From Paracoccus sp. SCSIO 75233 (lineage in GTDB: Bacteria > Pseudomonadota > Alphaproteobacteria > Rhodobacterales > Rhodobacteraceae), in contig NZ_CP115762.1 of assembly GCF_027912675.1 (NCBI RefSeq), positions 1 through 64,000 of the forward strand: DNA of 64,000 nt, given 5' to 3'. A program made the translations under genes and the position numbers. Positions 44,445-52,716 of the stretch are shown piece by piece; position 1 is the first letter of the stretch, and each line of letters starts with the position of its first letter. The notes under the pieces are model-generated. The model was not told the DNA's origin. It worked only from the letters and a program-made list of their open reading frames with translations, and ran no database searches.

Positions 44445-45793
44445 ATGACCGACGTGCTTGAGAAAGAAACCTTTTCTTTCCAGACCGAAGTGGGCCAGCT
44501 TCTGGAGATTGTCGCGGGTCGCTTTATTCCAACCGCGAGGTGTTCCTGCGCGAGCTTGTCTCCAACGCATCCGATGCCTGCGACAAGCTCCGCTATGCGG
44601 CCCTGACGGATCCCGGCCTGGCCCCCGCCGAAGGGTTCGCGATCACGCTCGCCGCCGACAAGAAGACCCTGTCGATCTCGGACAACGGTATCGGCATGAA
44701 CCATGCCGATCTGCTCGATACGCTCGGCACGATCGCCAAATCCGGCACCGGCGCCTTCCTCGAAGCCCTGAAGGTCGAAAAAAAGGATGCCCCCGGCCTC
44801 ATCGGCCAGTTTGGCGTGGGCTTCTATTCGGCCTTCATGGTGGCCAACCGCGTGGACGTGCTGACCCGAAAGGCCGGTGAGAACGAGGCCTGGCTCTGGT
44901 CCTCCGACGGCATGGGCTCCTTCACCATCGAGCCCGCGACCCGCGAAGCCGCCGGCACCACCGTGACTCTTCACCTCAAGAAGGACGTCAAGGAATTCGC
45001 CGAGCCCGCCCGTATCCGCCACATCATCGAGACCTATTCCGAACACATGAACTTTCCGGTGAAGCTGGGTGACGAGACCCTCAACGCGGCGAAGGCGCTC
45101 TGGACGAAGGCACCGACGGACATCACCGAGGACCAGTATACCGAGTTCTACCGGCATGCGTCGCGTGCCTTCGATACCCCGTGGCTGACCATTCACAACA
45201 AGGTGGAAGGCTCGCTCAACCACACCAGCCTCCTGTTCGTGCCGTCGATGCAGCCGTTCGACCTGTTCGATCCGGAACGCAAGAGCCACGTGAAGTTCTA
45301 CGTGAACCGGGTCTTCATCTCGGAGACGACGAAAGACCTGATCACGGCCTATCTGCGCTTCCTGCGCGGCGTTGTGGACAGCCAGGACCTGTCGCTAAAC
45401 GTCTCGCGCGAGATGCTGCAAACCGACCCGAAGCTCGCCAAGATCAAGGGGCAGGTCACCAAGAAGGTTCTGAGCGAACTCAAGAAGAAGGCGACCAAGG
45501 ACCCGGAGGCCTATGCCACTTTCTGGGGCAACTTCGGCGCTGTCCTGAAAGAAGGCCTTGTCGAAGATCCGGCGCTGCGCGACCGGATAACTGAGGTCTG
45601 CCGTTTTGCTTAGACCGGCTCCGAGGCCCTGACCAGCCTGACCGGCTACGTCGAACGGATGAAAGAGGGGCAGGACGCGATTTTCTACATTGCGGGCGAA
45701 GACGCGGGCAAACTGGCGCAGTCCCCGCATCTCAAAGGGTTCAAAGCCAAGGGGGTCGAGGTGCTGCTGCTCTCGGACCCGGTTGTCGCGTAG
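44445..45793 (+). pseudogene. htpG: Decayed Hsp90 gene htpG
   Basis: The sequence encodes an HtpG homologue: MTDVLEKETFSFQTEVGQLL, then NREVFLRELVSNASDACDKL with the N-terminal ATPase motifs SDNGIGM and GQFGVGFYSAFM. Three lesions are present. A one-base loss at about 44517-44521 shifts the frame after codon 25. An in-frame TAG at 45611-45613 falls before TGSEALTSLTGYVERMKEG. Homology is then lost at 45780, where LLLSDP runs into the inverted-repeat element. Normal HtpG is about 620-650 residues; the final ~190 are missing. A sequencing error could explain the frameshift but not all three. Confidence 0.88.
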
Positions 45794-46027
45794 CCCTTAA
45801 TTCCGAGACATGACGCTTTGAACGTCAAATTTTGCCCTTAAATACGATATTGCAGCGCCTTCGAGCGGAGTTTCCGCATCTTTCCATAGAGTATCTGGCC
45901 GAACCCTGTTTCAGGTTTAAGGGCAAAATATCGGAATTAAAGACATAATCTCATATTTAAAGGCAAAGGGTGGCCGTTGATTTCGTTGGGTTTCTCATCT
46001 CACAATTAAGGGCTACGCGACAACCGG
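45779..46027. mobile_element. 249-bp inverted-repeat element (MITE-like or deleted transposon ends)
   Basis: Perfect 24-bp inverted repeats (45779-45802 and 46004-46027) begin CCGGTTGTCGCGTAGCCC. The inside is AT-rich, with a repeated motif TTTTGCCCTTAAA at about 45825 and inverted at about 45915, and a variant at about 45957. It contains no gene. Each end supplies the stop codon of the gene that runs into it, so both flanking genes end within its repeat. The internal repeats look like transposase-binding sites next to element ends. Confidence 0.7.
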
Positions 46028-46915
46028 TGTGCACCCAGACAATCGCGCCATGACATTTTCTGCCCGCAAGGTCCAGGCTTCGATATCGTCAAGTGTTCGC
46101 ATTGCCGTTAGAATTGCGCTGTTCATTCCATCAAACCAGCGGGCCAAGCGTTCCGTTGGCAAGCCAGAGGCACGTTGCCCCCCTGCCCCACCCATAGCGA
46201 GCGGTGCAAATATTGCACCGCTTCCGTCGCTGGCCGCAATCCTGGATGCGGTGACGGTGGCTTCGATCTGGTCGCCGTGCCCACCAAGGCCTGCCAGTCT
46301 CCAGAGATGATAGCCCATGCAAGCCCGCGTGATCGGGTGGAGATCGCGTGCGGCGGCCATGAAGTCCAGCCATCCACCTGCGCGATCCTCGAAGCGCTCG
46401 GCACCGTCCTCGGCGTGCTCGGGATCGCGGCGATCAAGGAAGGCGGCCAAGTCAGCCTGCGGCCCGGGGCCGCCTGTCAGGCGCCGAACAGCCCATCCAA
46501 CTCCTGCCAGGGCATTTGGGTCATCCTGTGCACCTGACAGCCGCATCGATATCCAGAGCGCCAGACGATCAGAACTCACCCGATCCCCTGCAAACCAGCT
46601 AAGGTCCGCTGCCTCGATAAGAGCGAGGCGATGCCGCCAGCCTTCCGGGCCGCGCAGCAGCCGGTCATCCAGAGCGCCCAGGCGTCCAGCGACCCGCGCC
46701 AGTCGTGCAGCGTGAACGCCTTCTGCCTTTGCCCAGTCTTCGATGACAGCAGTCTCGGGCGGTTCTGCCCGTGGCCCGGGAGGCAAATCATCCGCTTCTT
46801 CTTCGAGTGGTCCCGGCAGAAACCAGAGGTCTTCTTCGCGAGCCTCCTCATCTTCCTCGATAGTGATGAGCGGGTCATTGAAATCATCAGTCAAAGCGGA
46901 TGCTTGGATTTTCAT
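46013..46915 (-). CDS. Hypothetical plasmid protein, probably C-terminally truncated
   Basis: This 300-residue protein has an acidic N-terminus (DDFNDPLITIEEDEEAREED) and a helical body (LGALDDRLLRGPEGWRHRLAL; WLDFMAAARDLHPITRACMG). I do not recognise the family with confidence; it faintly recalls large plasmid-borne helical DUF proteins. Its last residues, TPVVA, are encoded by the terminal repeat of the adjacent element, so the true C-terminus is probably lost. A perfect inverted repeat directly precedes its ATG, and no Shine-Dalgarno sequence is visible. Confidence 0.6.
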   Translation of the reverse strand: MKIQASALTDDFNDPLITIEEDEEAREEDLWFLPGPLEEEADDLPPGPRAEPPETAVIEDWAKAEGVHAARLARVAGRLGALDDRLLRGPEGWRHRLALIEAADLSWFAGDRVSSDRLALWISMRLSGAQDDPNALAGVGWAVRRLTGGPGPQADLAAFLDRRDPEHAEDGAERFEDRAGGWLDFMAAARDLHPITRACMGYHLWRLAGLGGHGDQIEATVTASRIAASDGSGAIFAPLAMGGAGGQRASGLPTERLARWFDGMNSAILTAMRTLDDIEAWTLRAENVMARLSGCTPVVA

Positions 46916-46943
46916 ATGTGCAAAATACTGATCTTTTGCACAT
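46916..46943. promoter_or_regulatory. Perfect inverted repeat at the start of the hypothetical gene
   Basis: Ten-base arms ATGTGCAAAA and TTTTGCACAT flank an 8-bp spacer. One arm abuts the ATG of the minus-strand gene. The symmetry and position suggest an operator for a dimeric regulator. The remaining intergenic DNA to the parB gene (46944-47214) contains one hairpin and no gene. Confidence 0.6.
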
Positions 46944-47144
46944 TACCCAAGTGACTTTTTAGCGGTTGCCTTCGCTCCTCTTATAGTATGCGCGCGCGAC
47001 TGCCGGTGGAACTTCTCAGATCGCGCTCAGTGCAAGGATACCATGGGTCTTAGGACGAGCACAACGAGAGAGCATTTGCTTGCATTCGTTTACAAACGGT
47101 CGATTGGTGACGTGATCCGCAATTGGAAAAAGCCAGAGAAAGGG

Positions 47145-47163
47145 AAGCCCGGGTGCCGGGCTT
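47145..47163 (+). other. Intergenic hairpin upstream of the accessory parB gene
   Basis: A perfect stem AAGCCCGG / CCGGGCTT with loop GTG lies 52 bp before the parB start. It belongs to a series of GC-rich hairpins before genes in this block. No T-run follows directly, so it is not an obvious terminator. Confidence 0.6.
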
Positions 47164-47214
47164 GATAGGATAGAGAGAGTCTCATCCGGGTCCGGCGTAA
47201 CAAGGACCCTGACC

Positions 47215-49386
47215 ATGGCCAAGACCTCAACCCGCCCGAAACCCGCCACCGTGAAGAAGACAGAAGCCGCCGCATCGGCAACGGCTGACGGAGCGACCGA
47301 CATTCGTCTGATCCCGCTCGACCAGCTGGAGCCCAGCCCGCTCAACGTTCGCAAGGTGGCGCCGAGCGCCAGCGTCGAAGCCGAGCTTCTCGCAAGCATT
47401 CGCGAAACCGGCATCAAGCAGAACCTGGTGGTTCATGCGCTGTCTGAGACACGTTTTGCGGTTGATGCCGGCGGTCGCCGCCTCAAGGCGCTGAAGCAGC
47501 TCGCCGATGACGGCGTGATCCCAGTTGATCACCCCGTGCCCTGCCTCGTCGAGGACGAGCGCAACGCCATCCTCACATCTACCACGGAAAACCTCCAGCG
47601 CGCGGCGATGCACCCGGCCGACCAGTTCGAAGCTTTTGAGGCGATGATCGCCGAGGGGCGCAGCGAGGACGAGATCGCGCTGAAGTTCGGCGTCTCGGTC
47701 GACCTGGTGCGACGTCGTCTCAAACTCGCCCGTGTCGCGCCCGAGATCATCGAACAATTCCGTGCGGGCGATCTGACCCTCGAATGCGTGATGGCTTTCA
47801 CGCTGACCGACGACCATGACCGCCAACTGGCAGTTTGGAACGCGGTGAAGGGCGGCTATCACATCCACCCACAGAGCATCAAACGCCAGCTGACTGAGAC
47901 CGCGCATTCGGCGAACTCGGCCCTCGGGCGCTTTGTCGGCATCGAGGCGTATGAGGCGGCAGGCGGCGTTCTGCTGCGCGATCTCTTCGACGATCGTGCC
48001 AGCGCCCATATGGAAAACCCCGAGCTCCTGGAGCGCCTCGCCATCGAGAGGCTGCAGGCTGCGGCCAAGACTTTTGAGGGGATGTGGAAATGGGTCGAGG
48101 TTCACCTCTCGGTCGACTACGGCGCGTTTCGCAGTTTCGGGCGGGTCTATCCGCAGGATGTCGATCCCGATCCGGACTTGCTCGCCGAGGAGGAACGTCT
48201 CATCGCCCGCGAAGAGGAATTGGCGGCGCAGAACGACGGCGAGGATTGGTCTGAGGCGGAGACGGAGGAATACTACGCAATCGAGCCGCGTTTGCGCGAG
48301 ATCGAAGCCCTGCAGCGCGAACGGCAACCGTACGCGGACGAAGATCGTGCCATCGCGGGCGTGGTTCTGACCATCGGTCATGACGGGGCGCTACGTGTCG
48401 AGAAAGGCCTCGTGCGACCAGAAGATATCCCCGCTGCGACCGAGCCGGGCGAGGATAGTGCTGAAGCGGGTGATGCCCCATCCCCTGCCCGCCCGCACGT
48501 GACGCCGCCAACCTCCTCGACGCCGGTGCCAACCTCCGATCCGGCGGCGACCTTGCGCAAGGCGGATGGGATTTCGGCGAGCCTCGCCGACGATCTGCGC
48601 GCGACGCGTCAGCACATCCTGCGGGCGCATCTGGCGGCGGATTTCGAGGTGGCGTTCGATGCGATGCTCTACGCGCTCTGCGAACAGGCTTTGGGGCGGT
48701 CCTACAACAACGAAGCGCTCGACATCTCGATCCGGCCTTTCCAGGCGCAAGACCGCGAGGTGCTGCATGCGGATACTGTCGCCCAGAAAATGCTCGAGGC
48801 ACTGGAACAGGACCTCGCCACCGACTGGATGAAGCTCGAGAAACCAGAGGACTTCCGGGTGATGTCGGCGCTGCCTCTTGCCGATAAGCAGGCGCTTTTC
48901 GCCTGGGCGACGGGTCTGGCGGTAAAGCCGCAGCTCTCCTCCGACAATCGCCCCTCCCCAATCATCGAGGAGATTGGCGCGCGGCTTGATGTCGATGTGG
49001 CGGCCTGCTGGCGCCCGACCGCGCAAAACTACTGGGGTCGAGTCAACAAGGGCCATGCAGTCGCGACTGCGCTCAAGCTGATCAGCGAGGACTACGCCGA
49101 AGATCGCAATCGCGAGCGCAAGGGCGATATCGCGGCCGCGATGGAGCGGGCTTTCGCGGAAACCGCCGGCGAGACGGAAGGGTTCGGCGCGGCGACGGTT
49201 GCGAAGACGACGCGCTGGCTGCCCGACGGGATGGCGTTTGCCGGTGCGATGGACGCTGACGCCGACATGGGTGACGATGTGCCCGAGGCCGAAGAAGGCG
49301 ACCAGCCCGCCTCAGATACTCAGATCGATGCCGAGAACGACGAACCGTCGTCCTTGCCAGCCTTCCTCAGTGGGGATGCTGCCTGA
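47215..49386 (+). CDS. Large accessory ParB/Spo0J-family protein
   Basis: This 723-residue protein has a ParB N-terminal domain at residues ~25-130 (LIPLDQLEPSPLNVRKV, then VDAGGRRLKALKQLADDG and the helix ENLQRAAMHPADQFEAFEAM). A helix-turn-helix follows (EDEIALKFGVSVDLVRRRLKL). The long, partly acidic C-terminal half is of unknown role. Proteins of this kind are common on alphaproteobacterial plasmids and integrative elements as an extra ParB distinct from RepB. It has no ParA partner nearby and may act as a nuclease-like or regulatory ParB. Ribosome site: CAAGGACC. Confidence 0.88.
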   Translation: MAKTSTRPKPATVKKTEAAASATADGATDIRLIPLDQLEPSPLNVRKVAPSASVEAELLASIRETGIKQNLVVHALSETRFAVDAGGRRLKALKQLADDGVIPVDHPVPCLVEDERNAILTSTTENLQRAAMHPADQFEAFEAMIAEGRSEDEIALKFGVSVDLVRRRLKLARVAPEIIEQFRAGDLTLECVMAFTLTDDHDRQLAVWNAVKGGYHIHPQSIKRQLTETAHSANSALGRFVGIEAYEAAGGVLLRDLFDDRASAHMENPELLERLAIERLQAAAKTFEGMWKWVEVHLSVDYGAFRSFGRVYPQDVDPDPDLLAEEERLIAREEELAAQNDGEDWSEAETEEYYAIEPRLREIEALQRERQPYADEDRAIAGVVLTIGHDGALRVEKGLVRPEDIPAATEPGEDSAEAGDAPSPARPHVTPPTSSTPVPTSDPAATLRKADGISASLADDLRATRQHILRAHLAADFEVAFDAMLYALCEQALGRSYNNEALDISIRPFQAQDREVLHADTVAQKMLEALEQDLATDWMKLEKPEDFRVMSALPLADKQALFAWATGLAVKPQLSSDNRPSPIIEEIGARLDVDVAACWRPTAQNYWGRVNKGHAVATALKLISEDYAEDRNRERKGDIAAAMERAFAETAGETEGFGAATVAKTTRWLPDGMAFAGAMDADADMGDDVPEAEEGDQPASDTQIDAENDEPSSLPAFLSGDAA

Positions 49387-49422
49387 CGAAGCGACCACCG
49401 ACCTGAACCTGACATGATCTCT

Positions 49423-49449
49423 GGGCCGTCCTCACATCGAGGGCGGCCC
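49423..49449 (+). other. Intergenic hairpin between parB and the DUF3768 gene
   Basis: Stem GGGCCGTCCTC / GAGGGCGGCCC pairs over 11 positions with one G-U pair and loop ACATC. It is followed by CTTTCCGGCTGGCGGGTT-like sequence, which also follows the next hairpin (49920-49946), although the stems differ. This suggests a structured element rather than chance. Confidence 0.65.
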
Positions 49450-49512
49450 TTTCCGGCTGGCGGGTTGACCACAGCCGATAACGGATCAGCTGGCCCGTCC
49501 CGGAGAATTCCT

Positions 49513-49893
49513 ATGACCACCACACTCGACCTCGACCCCGTTCAGGAAGCCGCACTTATCGCTGCGCAGAATGACGCCTTTCGCCGTACCATCCTTGGCA
49601 ATGCCCCAGTTGCCGATGCCCCGCAGGGCCAGTTCGTAATGACACGCGGCGTCGCGGCGCTTGGGCTCGATGTGCAGCTGGAACTCACCCGCCGCGTCGC
49701 CGCTTTCGACACCTTCATTGCCGACAGCGACCCCCATGGCTGGCACGAGATGGGTGTCATTGAGCTTGAGGACACGACGGTCTGGTTCAAACTCGACCTG
49801 TACGATGTCGACTACCAATACGGCTCCCCCGAGCCCTCTGACCTTGCGCAAACGCGTCGGGTCCTGACCCTGCTGCTGCCGTCGGAATACTGA
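49513..49893 (+). CDS. DUF3768 family protein
   Basis: This 126-residue protein matches DUF3768: VMTRGVAALGLDVQLELTRR, then VIELEDTTVWFKLDLYDVDY and a C-terminal QTRRVLTLLLPSEY. The function is unknown; members are found on plasmids and phage-like elements of alphaproteobacteria. ATG 49513 follows GGAGAATTCCT; upstream in-frame codons lack a ribosome site. Confidence 0.88.
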   Translation: MTTTLDLDPVQEAALIAAQNDAFRRTILGNAPVADAPQGQFVMTRGVAALGLDVQLELTRRVAAFDTFIADSDPHGWHEMGVIELEDTTVWFKLDLYDVDYQYGSPEPSDLAQTRRVLTLLLPSEY

Positions 49894-49919
49894 CGCCCCC
49901 CATCCCTAGTCACCGCCCC

Positions 49920-49946
49920 GGACCGCCCTTGCACAAAGGGCGGTCC
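49920..49946 (+). other. Intergenic hairpin after the DUF3768 gene
   Basis: Stem GGACCGCCCTT-like arms pair perfectly around loop GCACA and are followed by CTTTCAGGCTGGCGGGTT. This is nearly the same tail as at 49449, while the stem sequence is different. It may mark a family of regulatory RNA structures in this operon. Confidence 0.65.
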
Positions 49947-50009
49947 TTTCAGGCTGGCGGGTTCCAAAGGGCGCGATACCCGCGTCCGGCCCGCCACAGG
50001 AGACCAGAG

Positions 50010-50306
50010 ATGGCCAAGACACTCGACTACCAGATTACCCTCTATCCCGCGCATCGCGATGGCGCCTTCGTTGTCACTCAGTTCCAGATGATGGCGAGCT
50101 ACCCCGAAAAGCGCATCCAGGCCGCGGGAATGGATGACCTGATCGACAAGGTGACGCAGTTCGCAATGGAGCACGGCGAGAGCTGCAGCGCTTCGGTGCG
50201 TTGTCTCGCCCCGCGCAAACCGCCGGGGTTCAAGCGCGCGACCGAGAACCTCTATTTCAACCTGGTAGATCGGACGGCTGAAGACCGCGGCGACGCTGCG
50301 GCCTGA
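50010..50306 (+). CDS. Small conserved plasmid protein, unknown function
   Basis: This 98-residue protein (MAKTLDYQITLYPAHRDGAF, then FQMMASYPEKRIQAAGMDDL) looks like a compact alpha/beta fold. GGAGACCAGAG precedes the ATG. I do not recognise the family. It lies in the series of small genes between parB and parDE that are common on rhodobacterial plasmids. Confidence 0.6.
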   Translation: MAKTLDYQITLYPAHRDGAFVVTQFQMMASYPEKRIQAAGMDDLIDKVTQFAMEHGESCSASVRCLAPRKPPGFKRATENLYFNLVDRTAEDRGDAAA

Positions 50307-50327
50307 AGCCCCGCAGGAAACTTCCTG

Positions 50328-50352
50328 GGCGACCCCGCGTAATGGTCGCCCT
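50328..50352 (+). other. Intergenic hairpin before the 127-residue gene
   Basis: Stem GGGCGACC / GGTCGCCC with loop CCGCGTAAT lies 32 bp before the next start. It has the same position and size as the other hairpins in this block, with a different stem sequence. Confidence 0.6.
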
Positions 50353-50383
50353 CCCATTTCCTCAATTCCAAAGGATCAAAGAC

Positions 50384-50767
50384 ATGACACAAGAGACTGA
50401 TTTCTACGCGCAGATACTCGAATCCCAGAGGCGTGCTGCCGAACAGCGGGTAGAAACCCGCGCGACGCTTCTTTCCGAACTGCGCACCCTCGGCGTAACG
50501 AACATCGAGGTGCAATACGAAGGCTACGGCGATTCCGGCAATGTCGAGGATGTCGTGGTGACCCCTGACACGATCATCCTGACGGAAGACCTGCGGCGCC
50601 GGGCCGAAGATTTCGGCTGGGACTTCGCCTATGCCCTGTGCCCCGGGTTCGAGAACAACGAGGGCGGCTATGGTGAACTGACTTGGTCGCTTGAGACTGA
50701 CAAGATCGATGTCAGTCATTCGAACCGTTACATCGAGACCAACACCACTGAACACGAGGGGCTCTGA
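50384..50767 (+). CDS. DUF6878-like small protein
   Basis: This 127-residue acidic protein has a helical N-terminus (FYAQILESQRRAAEQRVETR) followed by TNIEVQYEGYGDSGNVEDVV and a C-terminal YALCPGFENNEGGYGELTW. The GYGDSGxVE pattern recalls the DUF6878 family; the assignment is from memory and moderate. It ends one base before the next ATG, so they are co-translated. Confidence 0.6.
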   Translation: MTQETDFYAQILESQRRAAEQRVETRATLLSELRTLGVTNIEVQYEGYGDSGNVEDVVVTPDTIILTEDLRRRAEDFGWDFAYALCPGFENNEGGYGELTWSLETDKIDVSHSNRYIETNTTEHEGL

Positions 50768-50768
50768 C

Positions 50769-51245
50769 ATGGCACACCCCCTCCATCACGCTGAAAGCTC
50801 AGCCCGAAAGTTTGGCGGTGTGCCAAACGATTACCAGCATGTGCATGACTGGTTTGACTCATCCAAAGAGCACCTAGGTCTCTTTGTTCACAGAGCCCAA
50901 AAACATCATACCGTTGGGATCTATGATGCTGAACGCCACTTCGGTCGCAGCCTGACCAACAGCGCGGGCCGGGTTGTTCCCATCCGCTGGATCGGCGAGC
51001 AGCATGTGCGCGAAGACTGCCAAGGACGCATCCCGTCGCTGGCGGACTGGCTCGGGCGCATCCAGCCAGAGCCGTGGATGGCCAATGGCCGGATCGACAA
51101 CGACCCGACACAGATTGTTGGCGATCCGCGCGCAGTTTGGGTCGCGGCGGTGGTCAATCACCAGACCATTCTCGGCTTCGAGGACTGGCTGCTGAAGGTT
51201 TCGGTTGAGCACATCCAAGATCGTCAGAACCGCGCTGCTGCCTGA
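50769..51245 (+). CDS. DUF6915 family protein
   Basis: This 158-residue protein has the DUF6915 pattern: MAHPLHHAESSARKFGGVPN, then DYQHVHDWFDSSKEHLGLF, then HTVGIYDAERHFGRSLTNSA and IRWIGEQHVREDCQGRIPSL. His-rich conserved positions suggest metal binding, which is inference. It is immediately downstream of the DUF6878-like gene. Confidence 0.8.
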   Translation: MAHPLHHAESSARKFGGVPNDYQHVHDWFDSSKEHLGLFVHRAQKHHTVGIYDAERHFGRSLTNSAGRVVPIRWIGEQHVREDCQGRIPSLADWLGRIQPEPWMANGRIDNDPTQIVGDPRAVWVAAVVNHQTILGFEDWLLKVSVEHIQDRQNRAAA

Positions 51246-51288
51246 TCCACCGGACGGCAAACTCGCCGACCACCTGACCACGTCCAAA

Positions 51289-51326
51289 TCGACCCGCCTG
51301 CGGCCTCAACCGGCTCGGCGGGTCGA
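51289..51326 (+). other. Intergenic hairpin before the 214-residue gene
   Basis: Perfect ten-base arms TCGACCCGCC and GGCGGGTCGA flank an 18-base loop. It is placed 25 bp before the next gene start, like the other hairpins in this block. Confidence 0.6.
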
Positions 51327-51351
51327 TTGCGTTTCAAGAAAGGATATCGAA

Positions 51352-51996
51352 ATGCAAGACCCTGTCTACGAGGAGGCCTACCAAGGCCATACCATCAAGA
51401 TCTACCATGACCCGGATACTGAGAGCCCGAGGGAGTGGTCCAACCTCGGGAAACTGATCTGCTGGCACCGGCGCTATCGGCTGGGCGACAGCCATCCCTT
51501 CGACAGCCCAGATGCGCTCCTGCGCGATCTCTCGGGCGTCACAGACCAGAGCGACCTCTCGATTGAGCAGCTGCGCGAGCGCGCCGAGCGCAAGGCGATC
51601 TTATTGCCCGTGTTTCTCTACGATCATTCCGGTCTCGCGATGAACACGATCGGGTTTCACTGCCCGTGGGATTCCAGCCAAGTCGGCTATGTCTACGTGA
51701 CGCTCGACGCGGTCCGGGAAGAGTTCGGCGTGAAACGCGTCACCAAGGCGATGCGCGAAAAGGCCAAAAACATTCTGCGCGCTGAGATCGTCACCTTCGA
51801 TGCCTACCTCGGCGGCCAGGTTTATGGCTATGTCGTCGAGCGTGACGGCGAGGAGGTCGATGCCTGCTGGGGGTTCTTCGGGCACTATGAGTTGGACTGC
51901 CTGTCCGAGGCACGAGCATTTGTAGATCACCTGACTTTGCGAGAGCTGCACAGACCTGCCGGCGCCGAACAGGGCGCAAGCCCACCCCCGAGTTGA
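51352..51996 (+). CDS. Conserved plasmid/phage protein, unknown function
   Basis: This 214-residue protein begins MQDPVYEEAYQGHTIKIYHD and continues DTESPREWSNLGKLICWHRR. Later come FLYDHSGLAMNTIGFHCPWD and GGQVYGYVVERDGEEVDACW. Proteins with this start and the GYVYVT segment occur on phages and plasmids of many actinobacteria and proteobacteria; no function is known to me. The ATG follows AAAGGATATCG. Confidence 0.7.
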   Translation: MQDPVYEEAYQGHTIKIYHDPDTESPREWSNLGKLICWHRRYRLGDSHPFDSPDALLRDLSGVTDQSDLSIEQLRERAERKAILLPVFLYDHSGLAMNTIGFHCPWDSSQVGYVYVTLDAVREEFGVKRVTKAMREKAKNILRAEIVTFDAYLGGQVYGYVVERDGEEVDACWGFFGHYELDCLSEARAFVDHLTLRELHRPAGAEQGASPPPS

Positions 51997-52046
51997 AATG
52001 CCCGAAATACTCATATATCTTATTCATGCGTATTCTGGAGATGAGC

Positions 52047-52298
52047 ATGGCAAGCACAAGCGTCACACTTGGCCCCCATTGGGACGAATTCATCGCCCTG
52101 ATGCTTAAAGAGGGGCGTTACGGGTCAACCAGCGAGTTGATCCGCGCCTCTCTGCGCCTGATGGAGGAGCAGGAAGGTCAGCGGGCGCGGCTTCGCGTTG
52201 CGCTGATGGAGGGCAAACAATCCGGTGACGCCGGTCCGCTTGACATGGATGAGATCAAGCGCGAGGCGCGGAGCCGCTCTGGCGCTTCTGATGCGTGA
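52047..52298 (+). CDS. parD: ParD-type antitoxin (ribbon-helix-helix)
   Basis: This 83-residue protein has a ParD/CopG domain: TSVTLGPHWDEFIALMLKEG, then RYGSTSELIRASLRLMEEQE. It binds DNA as a dimer, and its acidic tail would neutralise ParE. GGAG at 52037-52040 favours the ATG at 52047 over 52041. The stop overlaps the parE start by 8 bp. Confidence 0.9.
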   Translation: MASTSVTLGPHWDEFIALMLKEGRYGSTSELIRASLRLMEEQEGQRARLRVALMEGKQSGDAGPLDMDEIKREARSRSGASDA

Positions 52299-52590
52299 AA
52301 TCCATCACTCCCAGGCGGCAAAATCCGATCTCGTCGACATCTGGGTCGAGACAGATCGACAGTGGGGCGCGGCGCAGGCGGACCGCTATCTCGACGACAT
52401 CGATCGTGCCCTGAAGGGGCTCATCGCCAACCCGCAAATGGGATCGGACTGCTCCGACCTCCAGCAGGGTGCGCGTAAACTGATCACGGGTCGGCACCTC
52501 GTGTTCTACGAGGTGGACCCGGACAGGATATTCGTGATCCGGGTCCTGCATCAGTCCATGGACGTGCCGAGGCATCTGCGGTCGTCCTGA
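52291..52590 (+). CDS. parE: ParE/RelE-family toxin
   Basis: This 99-residue protein has the ParE fold pattern: IHHSQAAKSDLVDIWVETDR, then LDDIDRALKGLIANPQMGSD, LITGRHLVFYEVDPDRIFVI and a C-terminal RVLHQSMDVPRHL. ParE toxins inhibit DNA gyrase. Together with ParD it would stabilise the plasmid by killing plasmid-free daughters. Confidence 0.92.
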   Translation: MREIHHSQAAKSDLVDIWVETDRQWGAAQADRYLDDIDRALKGLIANPQMGSDCSDLQQGARKLITGRHLVFYEVDPDRIFVIRVLHQSMDVPRHLRSS

Positions 52591-52641
52591 TAACGGGCAA
52601 ATTTGCACCGGGGCTTTGCCATGAAAGAGCGAGAGACAGGG

Positions 52642-52662
52642 CGGGAGGGGTGACCCCTCCCG
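52642..52662 (+). other. Strong hairpin between parE and the strawberry-notch gene
   Basis: Perfect nine-base arms CGGGAGGGG and CCCCTCCCG have loop TGA, 54 bp before the next start. There is no T-run, so termination is doubtful. It may be a regulatory structure like the other hairpins of this block. Confidence 0.6.
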
Positions 52663-52716
52663 GGTGAGAGAGTGCGCGCGGGGCTTGGGGCCAACCCTCA
52701 ACCCCGGAGATTGCCG

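Noticed and set aside
47227..48381. 384-codon minus-strand frame in the parB region
   Set aside because: It is opposite the accessory ParB gene, whose domains are clear; the frame has no recognisable protein features.
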